Source: Nitrospirota bacterium (GTDB lineage Bacteria > Nitrospirota > Thermodesulfovibrionia > Thermodesulfovibrionales > UBA6898). From it: DNA of 64,000 bases. Each line of letters starts with the position of its first letter. The stretch's first letter is position 1. The position numbers and the translations under genes are program-made. This document shows positions 7,907-16,071 of the stretch, piece by piece. The stretch spans positions 1 through 64,000 of the forward strand of contig JAKAIE010000002.1 of assembly GCA_021814475.1 (NCBI GenBank), given 5' to 3'. Under the pieces are notes generated by a model, which was not told the origin of the DNA, ran no database searches, and was given only the letters and a program-made list of their open reading frames with translations.

Positions 7907-9055
7907 TTAGCCGAACAGTCTCAGGACTGACTGTGCTGCCTGTGAAGAGAGTGACAATGCCGTTGTGCCCAGAGAGTTTCTGGTCTGGAGCATCAGCATG
8001 TTGGCGCCTTCCTGGTTAGTGTCAGCAAGCGTAAGGTTGTCTGCGCCAGTCTGAAGAACGTTGACGAGGTTCGTCGAGAAGTCCTGGCGGGCATTGATGA
8101 TTGCCAGGTTGTTAGACAGGTCCTTTGACTTGCTTCTAAGTGTGCTGAGAGCAGTATCGACTGCGGTCATCTGCACGCTTCCATCTGTTGTGGAGGCTGT
8201 CCATTCGGTGGTTACCTTCGCCAGCGCCAGATCAGTATAGTGTGTGTTGGTACTGTTAATGTTCAGAGTACTGCCACCTCCAAAATTAACCGTCAGAGTC
8301 CCGGCCTTAAGGAGATTCACTCCCTGGAATGAAGCATCGTCAGCCATGGTGTTAAGCTGATCCATGATACTATTGTACTGACTCACGAGAGATCCTCTCT
8401 CGCTGTTGGCGGCAACTGTTGTTGCAGAGACGGTTCCGCCGGATGCCGCAGTTCCCGTGACGCTGAGATTTGTAAGGGCTGCTGTCCCGGCAAATGACAC
8501 CATGCTTCCGCTTACTGTTGTAGCCTTGGTCCCGTTTGTAGCGGTAGTGGTGTTGTATGCAGTTGCAATATTGGCTGCGACCTGCGCGTCGCTTATGCCT
8601 GCGCCGACCGCAAATGTGGCATGGGTGGCATCTGTATTGGCGGTAGCTGCAGCTGCCGTTAATGTTACGCCGTCAAGAATTATCGTCTGCCCCGATGTAA
8701 TTCCCGCCGCGCTGATGTTTACCCCGGATACGGCTGAATTTGCAGGCAGGCCCGCTACGGAGGATGCAATAGCCTTTGCCGCACCGAGCAAGGTCGTCAT
8801 TCCGGTGATACCCTGGTTCGCGGCCTGGATGGTCTGGACCGCATTTGACATACCGTCCTTGTAGCCGGCGAGGTCTGATGCACGGTTGTTGAGGGACTGG
8901 GCTGCAAAGAAGTTGACCGGGTTGTCAAGGGCGCTGTTGACTGCCTTGCCGGTTGAGAGTCTCTGCTGGGTCCTGTTAAGAAGATTGACTGTTCCCTGGA
9001 GGCTTACGAGGTTGGCACGCATGCCAGCTGTTAAACTAATATCGTTGATAGCCAT
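7907..9055 (-). CDS. fliC: Flagellin
   Basis: 382 residues. The N-terminal D0/D1 region has 'LLNRTQQRLSTGKAVNSALDNPVNFFAAQSL' and the C-terminal region has 'NNLAIINARQDFSTNLVNVLQTGADNL', ending in 'AAQSVLRLFG'. The middle 130 residues are Ala/Thr-rich and variable. This end pattern is that of FlbT/FlaF-type flagellins. I use the ATG at 9055, with AAGGAG (9066-9071 region) before it, rather than the longer frame. Transcription should begin near 9207 from a perfect sigma-28 promoter, giving a leader of about 150 bases with two hairpins. Confidence 0.95.
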   Translation of the reverse strand: MAINDISLTAGMRANLVSLQGTVNLLNRTQQRLSTGKAVNSALDNPVNFFAAQSLNNRASDLAGYKDGMSNAVQTIQAANQGITGMTTLLGAAKAIASSVAGLPANSAVSGVNISAAGITSGQTIILDGVTLTAAAATANTDATHATFAVGAGISDAQVAANIATAYNTTTATNGTKATTVSGSMVSFAGTAALTNLSVTGTAASGGTVSATTVAANSERGSLVSQYNSIMDQLNTMADDASFQGVNLLKAGTLTVNFGGGSTLNINSTNTHYTDLALAKVTTEWTASTTDGSVQMTAVDTALSTLRSKSKDLSNNLAIINARQDFSTNLVNVLQTGADNLTLADTNQEGANMLMLQTRNSLGTTALSLSSQAAQSVLRLFG

Positions 9056-9063
9056 TTTACTGC

Positions 9064-9105
9064 TCCTTATTCTAAGGATTTTGTTTCCCGGCAATTCTTG
9101 CCGGG
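9064..9105 (-). promoter_or_regulatory. Flagellin mRNA leader: twin GAA-loop hairpins, one covering the ribosome site
   Basis: On the minus strand, CCCGGCAA-GAA-TTGCCGGG (9105-9087) is a perfect 8-bp stem with a GAA loop. Eight bases later TCCTTA-GAA-TAAGGA (9078-9064) is a perfect 6-bp stem with the same loop. The second stem includes AAGGA of the Shine-Dalgarno, and the start codon follows at 9055. This could hold translation off and provide a binding site for FlbT, whose gene is in the same cluster. The structure is seen; FlbT binding is inferred. Confidence 0.7.
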
Positions 9106-9213
9106 GTGGGTGGTCCGCAAGGCAGACCTTTGTGAGTCATTTTTTTGTCTTTCCGGTCTCTGCTCTTTCCTCTCCTCCTTTTCGACCTGATTCGGACCTG
9201 CTTCTTAAGATTC

Positions 9214-9240
9214 TTATCGGCATTCCTTTAGGAAACTTTA
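9214..9240 (-). promoter_or_regulatory. Perfect sigma-28 promoter of flagellin
   Basis: On the minus strand TAAAGTTT (9240-9233), an 11-base spacer and GCCGATAA (9221-9214) match the FliA consensus at every position. The predicted start site is near 9207. Confidence 0.95.
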
Positions 9241-9275
9241 GGGGAAGGAAAACTTTTTTTTGCCGTATCCGCCTT

Positions 9276-9406
9276 TTATTAATATAGTAGAAGGGGCAGG
9301 ACAACGGTATCTCGCGGGCGGTCATGACGGGACCATTGTCCCGGGGGGAGCCGGTCGGCGGTCCGGGCAAAGGGAAAGCTTTTTCCCTCTTATTAATGAT
9401 ATAGTA
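9276..9406. repeat. Two A/T-rich elements upstream of the flagellin promoter
   Basis: TTATTAATATAGTA (9276-9289) and TTATTAATGATATAGTA (9390-9406) recur about 115 bases apart in the 510-base region between flagellin and the next operon. Apart from these, the two sigma-28 promoters and the leader hairpins, I see no gene in this stretch. They could be regulator binding sites; a stray duplication is the alternative. Confidence 0.45.
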
Positions 9407-9486
9407 AAACAAGGTTCAGAAGGAGCCGGCTGGCTGCGAAGAATTCGAAAATGAGGGGGCGCTTCAATAAAATATTCCGGGGTTTC

Positions 9487-9514
9487 TAAAGTTTCTCTTT
9501 CGATCTTCCGATAC
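9487..9514 (+). promoter_or_regulatory. sigma-28-like promoter of the motility/c-di-GMP operon
   Basis: TAAAGTTT (9487-9494) is a perfect -35 element. After 12-13 bases comes CCGATA (9508-9513) within TCCGATAC, a good -10 with one extra spacer base. The first gene downstream starts at 9566 with GGAGG before it. This would place the following regulators and stators in the late flagellar regulon. Confidence 0.75.
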
Positions 9515-9565
9515 ATGAATTAGAGGTGCGCAGCCTCAACGCCATGCATTGGAGGTAGTAAAGAC

Positions 9566-9763
9566 ATGACCGTGTTACCTTTCCAGTTAACAGAAGTGGT
9601 TAGGCTCTATAACAGGGTATCCAAGCTTAACCCGTCTACACTGCTTGAAAAGGAGCATGGAGAACCTCAGGACATTGTAAGCATTTCTGCCGAGGGGAAG
9701 AAGAAGCAGATCCTGGAGCAGACCAAGAACGAGGTTCTTGAGCGAATAAAAGAAGCGATGTAG
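9566..9763 (+). CDS. Small FlgM-locus-type protein, function unknown
   Basis: 65 residues, first gene behind the sigma-28-like promoter. The C-terminal half ('DIVSISAEGKKKQILEQTKNEV' in part) resembles the 'V.IS.EGK...I..Q...EVLE.I' helix seen in small proteins found beside flgM in delta-type bacteria (the DVU0524 type), and recalls the FlgM-type 'V.lS..a' stretch. There is no membrane segment. It is followed one base later by the response regulator gene. The family link is from memory and tentative; that it is a real gene is well supported by its RBS GGAGG and by its position. Confidence 0.7.
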   Translation: MTVLPFQLTEVVRLYNRVSKLNPSTLLEKEHGEPQDIVSISAEGKKKQILEQTKNEVLERIKEAM

Positions 9764-9764
9764 G

Positions 9765-10364
9765 ATGGAGAAGAAAGACTTCCGGATACTTGTAGCCGAT
9801 GACGACGAGATAGCGCGTGACGTGATAACCTCTCTCCTCAAGAGAGAGGGATACGCCGTTTTATCCGCGCTTGACGGGCTGGATGCTATAAGGATCCTGA
9901 GAGTTGAAGATATCGGGCTGGTTATTACGGATCTTCGCATGCCGGGGGCCGACGGGATCGAGGTCCTCAAGTACGCCGTCAGGAGCAATCCTGATATCGC
10001 AGTCGTGATCCTTACCGCATATGGCACCCTTGACACCACACTTGAAGCGATCAAGGAAGGGGCCTATGATTATCTTACGAAGCCTTTCAAAGGGCAGGAG
10101 ATGATCCTGGTCGCAGACAGGGCGTACAAGCGGATGGTGCTCCTGCAGGACAACAAGGAACTGACGAGACATCTCCGCGAAACTTATCGTGATATGGAGA
10201 TACTCAAGAATGTGGTAGCCAGCGGCCATCCTGAGGTGACGGCTGGGTGGCTGGAGCGTATCGAGCGGCTGAAGGCCATGAGCGTGCTCACCGAGAACGA
10301 ATCGCTGATATTAAAGGAGAGGCTGATCAAAGGTGACGGAAAAGGGCTCGGTTCTTATAGTTGA
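9765..10364 (+). CDS. CheY-like response regulator with helical tail
   Basis: 199 residues. Residues 6-120 form a receiver domain: acidic triad 'VADDDE' at residue 10-14, phosphoacceptor Asp in 'VITDLRMPGADG', Thr in 'ILTAYG' and Lys in 'LTKPFKG'. The remaining 75 residues are charged and helical, with no recognised output domain, so it may act by protein contact. The next gene starts inside its end (32-base overlap), suggesting one regulatory unit. Confidence 0.88.
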   Translation: MEKKDFRILVADDDEIARDVITSLLKREGYAVLSALDGLDAIRILRVEDIGLVITDLRMPGADGIEVLKYAVRSNPDIAVVILTAYGTLDTTLEAIKEGAYDYLTKPFKGQEMILVADRAYKRMVLLQDNKELTRHLRETYRDMEILKNVVASGHPEVTAGWLERIERLKAMSVLTENESLILKERLIKGDGKGLGSYS

Positions 10365-11820
10365 CGACGATCCGGTCGTCCGGAACGTCCTCCTCGATAT
10401 CCTGGGAAGTGTCGGCGGGTATAGGACCGATGTGGCCGTTGACGGTCTCGACGGCATAGAAAAGCTCAAGCAGCGTCAATACGATATTGTCTTTACCGAC
10501 CTTACCATGCCCCGGATGAATGGCATGGACCTGCTGAGAGAGACGAAAAAGCTGAATCCCGCCCAGTCGGTCGTTGTCATCACGGGGTTTTCCACCCTCG
10601 ATAATGCGATCAACGCGATGAAAGAGGGCGCCCGCGACTTCATCACAAAACCGTTCAAGATAAATACGGTCGTATCCATCGCCGACAGGATCGTCGGGGA
10701 AAAGAAGCTCCTTGGCCGTCTCTCGGAGCCCGGAGAGGGCGGGACGGCGATGGAGAGACTGAACAAGGAACTCTTCAGGAGCCTTTACGAAATAGGTATT
10801 TTCCACATGGTCAGCACCGAGCTTGACGGCATCTTCAATAATCGTGAGGTCTACGAAAGTCTTGTCGATATGGCATCGAGACTCCTCAACGTACGGGAGG
10901 CGTCCTTCGGAATTGTCGACAACGGCAGTCTCAAGGTGGAAAATGCTCTCGGCACGACGGTACAAAGGATCTCGATCAACGGCACGGTCTTAGAGAAGGT
11001 GATCAGCGCGAAGAGTTATTATATCGCCCCGCCGGGCGAATTGAACCCCCATACGGGGGCCCCGCTCTCCTGCCCGTTCTTCTCGATACCGTTTATCATG
11101 AACGACGAGGTCTTCGGCATCCTGAACCTGGCAAACAAGGCCGACGGTACCGCGTTCACCGATTACGAGATATCGCTTGCGGCTGCCTTTGCCAAAAAGG
11201 CGGCCCTCAGGATCGAAAACAATGCACTGTATGAGGTGTTTTACAATAACCTCGTCAATACCCTGAAGTCGCTGGTCACCAGTATAGAGGCGCGGGACAG
11301 TTATACAAAGCAGCACTCGGAGCGGGTCACGTCCTACTCCCTCCAGATAGCCGAGCAGATGGAGGTCTGCCCTGAGGAACGCGATATTATCAGCTTCGGC
11401 GGGTATCTCCATGACATCGGGAAGATCGGGGTCAGGGACACGGTACTTCTGAAACCCGGAAGGCTGACGGAGGAGGAGATGCTTGAGATCAAGCTGCATC
11501 CGGTGATCGGAGACAATATCATAAAACCGATAAAGTTCTTTCCGCGTGAAAGGGAACTGATCCGGAATCATCACGAGCACTTCGACGGAACCGGGTACCC
11601 CGACGGCCTTGCCGGCAACAGGATTCCTCTGATCGTGAGGATCATTAAGATTGCCGACACCTACGACGCCATGACGTCATCCCGGCCATACCGGAAGGCT
11701 CTGAGCCACGAAATCGCGATCGAGGAGCTGAAGAAGTATTCCTGGACACAGTTCGACGGAGATGCGGTCCATGCGTTTCTCAGGACTCCTGCTGGCAGGG
11801 GAGAGACCCTTGGGTTTTAA
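10333..11820 (+). CDS. REC-GAF-HD-GYP cyclic-di-GMP phosphodiesterase
   Basis: 495 residues in three parts: a receiver domain (1-120; 'LIVDDDP', 'FTDLTMPRMNG', 'TKPFK'), a GAF-like domain (about 150-305) and an HD-GYP domain (310-480). The last has 'HDIGKIG', 'HHEHFDGTGYPDGL' and 'ADTYDAMTS', all key metal-binding and GYP residues intact. It should hydrolyse c-di-GMP under control of phosphorylation and an unknown GAF ligand. The start is GTG at 10333. A PilZ effector and two stator pairs follow in the same operon, so it probably tunes motility. Confidence 0.93.
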   Translation: MTEKGSVLIVDDDPVVRNVLLDILGSVGGYRTDVAVDGLDGIEKLKQRQYDIVFTDLTMPRMNGMDLLRETKKLNPAQSVVVITGFSTLDNAINAMKEGARDFITKPFKINTVVSIADRIVGEKKLLGRLSEPGEGGTAMERLNKELFRSLYEIGIFHMVSTELDGIFNNREVYESLVDMASRLLNVREASFGIVDNGSLKVENALGTTVQRISINGTVLEKVISAKSYYIAPPGELNPHTGAPLSCPFFSIPFIMNDEVFGILNLANKADGTAFTDYEISLAAAFAKKAALRIENNALYEVFYNNLVNTLKSLVTSIEARDSYTKQHSERVTSYSLQIAEQMEVCPEERDIISFGGYLHDIGKIGVRDTVLLKPGRLTEEEMLEIKLHPVIGDNIIKPIKFFPRERELIRNHHEHFDGTGYPDGLAGNRIPLIVRIIKIADTYDAMTSSRPYRKALSHEIAIEELKKYSWTQFDGDAVHAFLRTPAGRGETLGF

Positions 11821-12580
11821 TCCCGGAGATACCGTCTATTACCGTATGATATCCGAGACCCGGCGATCTGCAGCCGGGATCGTCTCGTTTACCGACAGCG
11901 AGGTGGTGCTCCGTCTGTCCGCCGATGCCAAGTCCGACCTGAAGAAAGGGGAATATATCGTCATTTCGACAACGGATGGCGATGTGTATACGGAAGTGGA
12001 ATCTGCCGACGGCGCGGATCTGAGGCTCAGACGTATCTGGGGCGAAAAACGCGAGTATTTCAGGATCGATGATGTGATCCCTCTGCAGTGCTGCAAAGTA
12101 CCCGGCGGGCTGCCGAGAAGGCGGGCGCGGATTGTTGCCGGATACGGCACGGGCATGGCTGAGGGGCAGGGCATTCCGGATGAAGTCGAAGATCCCGCCC
12201 TCTGGAAGACGCTGGCGGAGATCAATGCGAAGCTTTCGCTCATACTCCAGCATCTGCAGCTCGAACAGGGAGGCTATACCGCGGCCGAGGATCAGAGCGT
12301 GAACCTCAGCGCCTCGGGAATGCGTTTTACCATGAAGGAACCCGCCATGCCCGGCGATACCGTCGAACTCAAGTTCCTCCTTCCTTCCACGCCGCCCGTG
12401 GGTATCCACGCTTATGGAGACATCGTCAGGGTCAGGGAGGCGGGGGACAATGAGTTCGAGGTGAGCGTTCGTTTTGCGGGAATGGACGAAGAGGTGCGCG
12501 ACGAGATCATACAGTATGCCCTGAAACGTCAAAGGGATCTGCTCAACACCCTGAAACAGCAGAGCGGAAATAATGGTTGA
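11762..12580 (+). CDS. PilZ-domain flagellar brake-like protein (YcgR-like)
   Basis: About 272 residues. The first 90 residues form a beta-rich YcgR-N-like domain ('PGDTVYYRMISETR...GEYIVISTTDGDVY'), and the PilZ domain follows. RxxxR is present in 'KREYFRIDD' and NxSxxG in 'SVNLSASGMRF', so c-di-GMP binding looks possible. The ORF begins at ATG 11762 inside the HD-GYP gene; a TTG at 11810 with AGGGGAG before it would give a shorter overlap and a cleaner N-terminus 'GFNPGDTV'. It precedes motA, fitting a c-di-GMP brake on the stator. Confidence 0.85.
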   Translation: MRSMRFSGLLLAGERPLGFNPGDTVYYRMISETRRSAAGIVSFTDSEVVLRLSADAKSDLKKGEYIVISTTDGDVYTEVESADGADLRLRRIWGEKREYFRIDDVIPLQCCKVPGGLPRRRARIVAGYGTGMAEGQGIPDEVEDPALWKTLAEINAKLSLILQHLQLEQGGYTAAEDQSVNLSASGMRFTMKEPAMPGDTVELKFLLPSTPPVGIHAYGDIVRVREAGDNEFEVSVRFAGMDEEVRDEIIQYALKRQRDLLNTLKQQSGNNG

Positions 12581-13338
12581 TGAACCCTGCAAGCATAATA
12601 GGGCTTGTGATCGGTGTCGCAGCGGTGATAGGCGGCAATCTTCTCGAAGGAGGAAGGCTCTCTTCGGTGTTCCAGCCCACGGCGGCCTTCATCGTCTTCG
12701 GCGGCACCTTCGGCGCCACGCTCCTTAGTTTTCCCCTCCGTGACATTTTAAAGGCGGTGGCATCTCTCAGGGATGTTTTTCTCGACCCAAGGCCGGATCC
12801 CGTACCATATATCGAAGAATTTGTGCGCTATTGCGGGATAGCCAGAAGAAGTGGCCTGATCGCGCTGGAGATGGAGATCTCGCGCATCGGGGACCCTTTT
12901 TTGAAAAAGGCCATGACCCTGGCTGCCGACCATATGAACATCAAACTCCTCCGCGAAACGATGGAACAGGAGAACATGACCTACGAGACCGAAAAGAGGA
13001 GGATTGCACGTGTCTTTGAGACGGCCGGGGGCTTCGCGCCCACGGTCGGAATACTCGGTGCGGTCCTCGGGCTGATTCATGTGATGGAAAACCTCACGGA
13101 CCCTTCGAAACTGGGGGCCGGAATCGCGGTCGCCTTTGTCGCAACGATTTACGGTGTCGGTTCTGCGAATCTTGTCCTGCTGCCGATCTCAAAGAAGCTC
13201 ATAAACCGCCTCTCCTTCGAGTTGTCGGTCCGGGAGATGCTGATAGAAGGGGTTGTCGGCATCCAGACGGGACTGAACCCCTATTACCTCCGGGAGAAGC
13301 TGAAGGTCTTTCTCGAGGAGAAGGGGGTATCCGGATGA
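12580..13338 (+). CDS. motA: Flagellar stator subunit MotA/PomA (pair 1)
   Basis: 252 residues with four membrane segments: two near the N-terminus ('SIIGLVIGVAAVIGGNLL', 'AAFIVFGGTFGATLLSF') and two in 'GGFAPTVGILGAVLGLI' and 'LGAGIAVAFVATIYGVG'. Between them is the cytoplasmic loop that contacts FliG. It forms the ion channel of the motor with MotB. I start at ATG 12580, which overlaps the PilZ stop as TGATG. It overlaps motB by four bases. Confidence 0.93.
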   Translation: MNPASIIGLVIGVAAVIGGNLLEGGRLSSVFQPTAAFIVFGGTFGATLLSFPLRDILKAVASLRDVFLDPRPDPVPYIEEFVRYCGIARRSGLIALEMEISRIGDPFLKKAMTLAADHMNIKLLRETMEQENMTYETEKRRIARVFETAGGFAPTVGILGAVLGLIHVMENLTDPSKLGAGIAVAFVATIYGVGSANLVLLPISKKLINRLSFELSVREMLIEGVVGIQTGLNPYYLREKLKVFLEEKGVSG

Positions 13339-14066
13339 AGAGAAGGCGGCCTGTCGAGGAGGAAAACCCGGACCGGTGGGTTGTCTCATATGCCGATTTT
13401 ATCACCCTCCTGTTCGCTTTTTTTACGGCCCTCTATGCCATAAGCCGGGTTGACACCGGAAAACTCCAGATGTTTACCGGATCCATGAGGTCGGCGTTCA
13501 GGTCTGCGCCGGTGAGTTCGCCGCAGGTGATCGAGGGGATCGTTCCCCTCCCCGAGGATTCACTTGTCCTTGAGCGTGAGGCCAGCAGGGCACTTGCCCC
13601 CCTGAAGGCGCGGGATGACGTATCAGTCGGCAGGTCCGAAAGGGGCGTTGTGATTTCTATCGGCGACAGGCTTCTGTTCGATGTGGGGCGGGCTGCGGTC
13701 AGGGAGTCGTCGGGACCGGTGCTCTCCTCTATCGCGTCATTACTCCTGCGGCTCCCGAACGAGGTGGTGATTGAAGGGCATACCGATAATATCCCGATCG
13801 GGGGGCCGAAGTCGAAATATGCGTCGAACTGGGAGTTGTCCACGGCAAGGGCGACGGCCGTCCTGCAATATTTCCTGGAAAATTACCCCCTGCCGCCTGA
13901 GAGATTCTCTGCCGCCGGATATGCTGAATTCAGGCCGGTGGCGTCGAACGCAACCCCTGAGGGACGGGCGAAGAACCGGCGGGTGGACATAATTATCCTG
14001 GGCAGCGGTCCGGCAAAGGCGGACCGGAAACTTCCGGCGATAAAAAAGGAGGGACGACATGGCTGA
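13335..14066 (+). CDS. motB: Flagellar stator subunit MotB (pair 1)
   Basis: 243 residues. One N-terminal membrane segment carries the proton/ion-binding Asp in 'VSYADFITLLFAFFTALYA'. An OmpA-type peptidoglycan-binding domain covers residues 110-225 ('VVIEGHTDNIPIGG', 'NWELSTARATAVLQYFLE', 'KNRRVDIIIL'). It anchors the stator to the cell wall. The ATG overlaps motA and the 3' end overlaps the histidine kinase gene by eight bases. Confidence 0.95.
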   Translation: MKRRRPVEEENPDRWVVSYADFITLLFAFFTALYAISRVDTGKLQMFTGSMRSAFRSAPVSSPQVIEGIVPLPEDSLVLEREASRALAPLKARDDVSVGRSERGVVISIGDRLLFDVGRAAVRESSGPVLSSIASLLLRLPNEVVIEGHTDNIPIGGPKSKYASNWELSTARATAVLQYFLENYPLPPERFSAAGYAEFRPVASNATPEGRAKNRRVDIIILGSGPAKADRKLPAIKKEGRHG

Positions 14067-15153
14067 CGAATGTCAGGACGATTGGGTCCCTGAAATGGTC
14101 AGGAGTCAAAGGCAGTGGCAGGCGACTATAGACGCGATTACGGATTACATATTCGTGACGGACCGCGCCCGGCGCGTTATACGGGCCAATAAATCATTCT
14201 CAGCCCGTTTCCAGCGACATCCGAAGGACGTTGTCGGACTGAGAGTGGACGAGCTCTTCGGTCTCGAAATCCCTCATACAAACTGCCTCCTCGACAGGGC
14301 ATTCGAATCCCGGCAGTCTGTCGTCGATGAGACGGTGGTTGGTGCGGACACTTATATGATCAGCATCTTTCCGGTCGAACTGGGGAATGACGGCGCGTAC
14401 GTCTGCGTGATGAAGGACATTACCGAGATGAAGGCCATGCGCGACCAGCTCTACAATACCTATAAACTGGCATCGATCGGGCAGCTCGTCTCTGGTGTGG
14501 CTCACGAGATCAACAACCCGCTCACCGGCATCCTCGGCTTTTCCGAGCTCCTGACTCTGCGGGTGAAGGACGAAATGGTGCTGAAGGAGGTCGAGAAGAT
14601 ACATAGGGCCGCGGAGCGCTGCAAGGTGATCGTGGAGAGCCTTCTCTGTTTTTCCCGCCAGCAGAAACCTCACCGGAGCCTTGAGTATATCAATGATATT
14701 ATCGATAAGACCATAGACCTGCGTACGTATTGGCACAAGTCCAAGGACCTCGACCTGGTGAAGGAGTACGGCGAGATCCCCATGATCTTTATCGACGCAC
14801 AGCAGATACAGCACGCGATCCTGAATATCCTCATGAACGCAGAGCAGGCGGTCCTGGCAGCCGGCAGAAAGGGACGGATCACGATTTCGACCGTTTACGA
14901 CCGGGAGGCAAAAAAGATCATTATCACGATTGCCGACAACGGCGCCGGGATACCGGATCATATCCGGGGGAGGATTTTCGATCCCTTCTTCACGACAAAG
15001 CCGGTGGGCGAAGGCTCCGGGCTTGGCCTCTCTATGACCTACGGGATTATCACCGAGCATGGGGGGACGATCAGTGTCGGCAGCTCGACCGAAGAGGGAA
15101 CGGCCTTTATTGTCGAACTCCCTGTCGTAAAACCCTCCGAGAGCGACATTTGA
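14059..15153 (+). CDS. PAS-domain sensor histidine kinase
   Basis: 364 residues, soluble. A PAS domain (about 15-125, 'QATIDAITDYIFVTDRARRVIRANKSF') leads into a dimerisation domain with the phospho-His in 'ASIGQLVSGVAHEINNPLTGILGFSELL'. The ATPase domain has N ('MNAEQAV'), G1 ('IADNGAGIPD') and G2 ('GEGSGLGLSMTYGI') boxes. A cytoplasmic NtrB-like kinase of this type may signal to the response regulators upstream (9765 or 10333). It sits between the two stator pairs. Confidence 0.93.
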   Translation: MADECQDDWVPEMVRSQRQWQATIDAITDYIFVTDRARRVIRANKSFSARFQRHPKDVVGLRVDELFGLEIPHTNCLLDRAFESRQSVVDETVVGADTYMISIFPVELGNDGAYVCVMKDITEMKAMRDQLYNTYKLASIGQLVSGVAHEINNPLTGILGFSELLTLRVKDEMVLKEVEKIHRAAERCKVIVESLLCFSRQQKPHRSLEYINDIIDKTIDLRTYWHKSKDLDLVKEYGEIPMIFIDAQQIQHAILNILMNAEQAVLAAGRKGRITISTVYDREAKKIIITIADNGAGIPDHIRGRIFDPFFTTKPVGEGSGLGLSMTYGIITEHGGTISVGSSTEEGTAFIVELPVVKPSESDI

Positions 15154-15210
15154 CCGTGAAGACAGCCGTATTTGATTTTTACGGATCATTGTGCTAGAAA
15201 TTAGAGGATC

Positions 15211-16062
15211 ATGTATACCATAATCGGCATAATAGTGGTGTTCGGCGGCATCATCAGTGGATACCTTATGGAGCACGGAAATCTCCATGTCCTCTGGCAG
15301 CCGGCCGAACTCGTCATAATCGGAGGGGCAGCAATCGGTTCCTTTCTGATCGCCTCGCCGCCCAAGGTCGTCGGGCTTGTCCTTAAGAGTCTGAGGCTCG
15401 TCTTCGGCGGCGGTGGTCCTGGCAAGACCGACTATCTGGAACTGCTCGCGCTTCTGAATACGATATTTTCGAAGATAAGGAAGGAGGGGCTTATCTCGAT
15501 CGAATCCGATATAGAAGACCCCAAGAAAAGCCCGCTGTTCACCAAGTATAAAAGCGTGGTTTCGAATCATCATGCGCTCAATTTCATCTGCGACAATCTC
15601 AAGGTGATGATCACGACGAACATGCCGCCGTACGAACTTGACAACCTGATGGAGATAGACATCGACTCGAACCACGCCGAGGAGCTTAGCGCCTCCTCAA
15701 GCCTGAACAAGGTGGGAGATTCCCTGCCCGGACTCGGTATCGTCGCGGCTGTTCTTGGTGTGGTTATCACTATGGGCAAAATAGATTCACCTCCTGCGGT
15801 ACTCGGCCATAGCATAGGTTCGGCCCTTGTCGGCACCTTTATCGGGATACTGATGTGCTACGGGTTCGTCGGTCCCATGGCTACGAAGATCGAGGCCACA
15901 GCCGAAGATGCCTCCATATATCCAAAGGTCATCAAGACCGCGTTGGTGGCCTTTGTCGGAGGCGCCGCCCCGCAGATTGCTGTCGAATCCGGCAGACGTG
16001 CGATTCCGGGCTCGGTCCGGCCGAGCTTTGCCGAGTTGGAGACCTCGCTGAGGAAAAAATAG
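15211..16062 (+). CDS. motA: Flagellar stator subunit MotA (pair 2)
   Basis: 283 residues, longer and closer to the E. coli MotA type than pair 1: 'IIGIIVVFGGIISGYLMEHG', 'ELVIIGGAAIGSFLIASP', then 'VGDSLPGLGIVAAVLGVVITMG' and 'ALVGTFIGILMCYGFVGP'. The cytoplasmic loop contains 'LISIESDIEDP'. AGAGGA precedes the ATG. The 57-base gap to the kinase gene contains no terminator that I see, so it may be co-transcribed. Two stator sets in one operon suggest adaptation to different ions or loads. Confidence 0.94.
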   Translation: MYTIIGIIVVFGGIISGYLMEHGNLHVLWQPAELVIIGGAAIGSFLIASPPKVVGLVLKSLRLVFGGGGPGKTDYLELLALLNTIFSKIRKEGLISIESDIEDPKKSPLFTKYKSVVSNHHALNFICDNLKVMITTNMPPYELDNLMEIDIDSNHAEELSASSSLNKVGDSLPGLGIVAAVLGVVITMGKIDSPPAVLGHSIGSALVGTFIGILMCYGFVGPMATKIEATAEDASIYPKVIKTALVAFVGGAAPQIAVESGRRAIPGSVRPSFAELETSLRKK

Positions 16063-16071
16063 GGACCCGCC

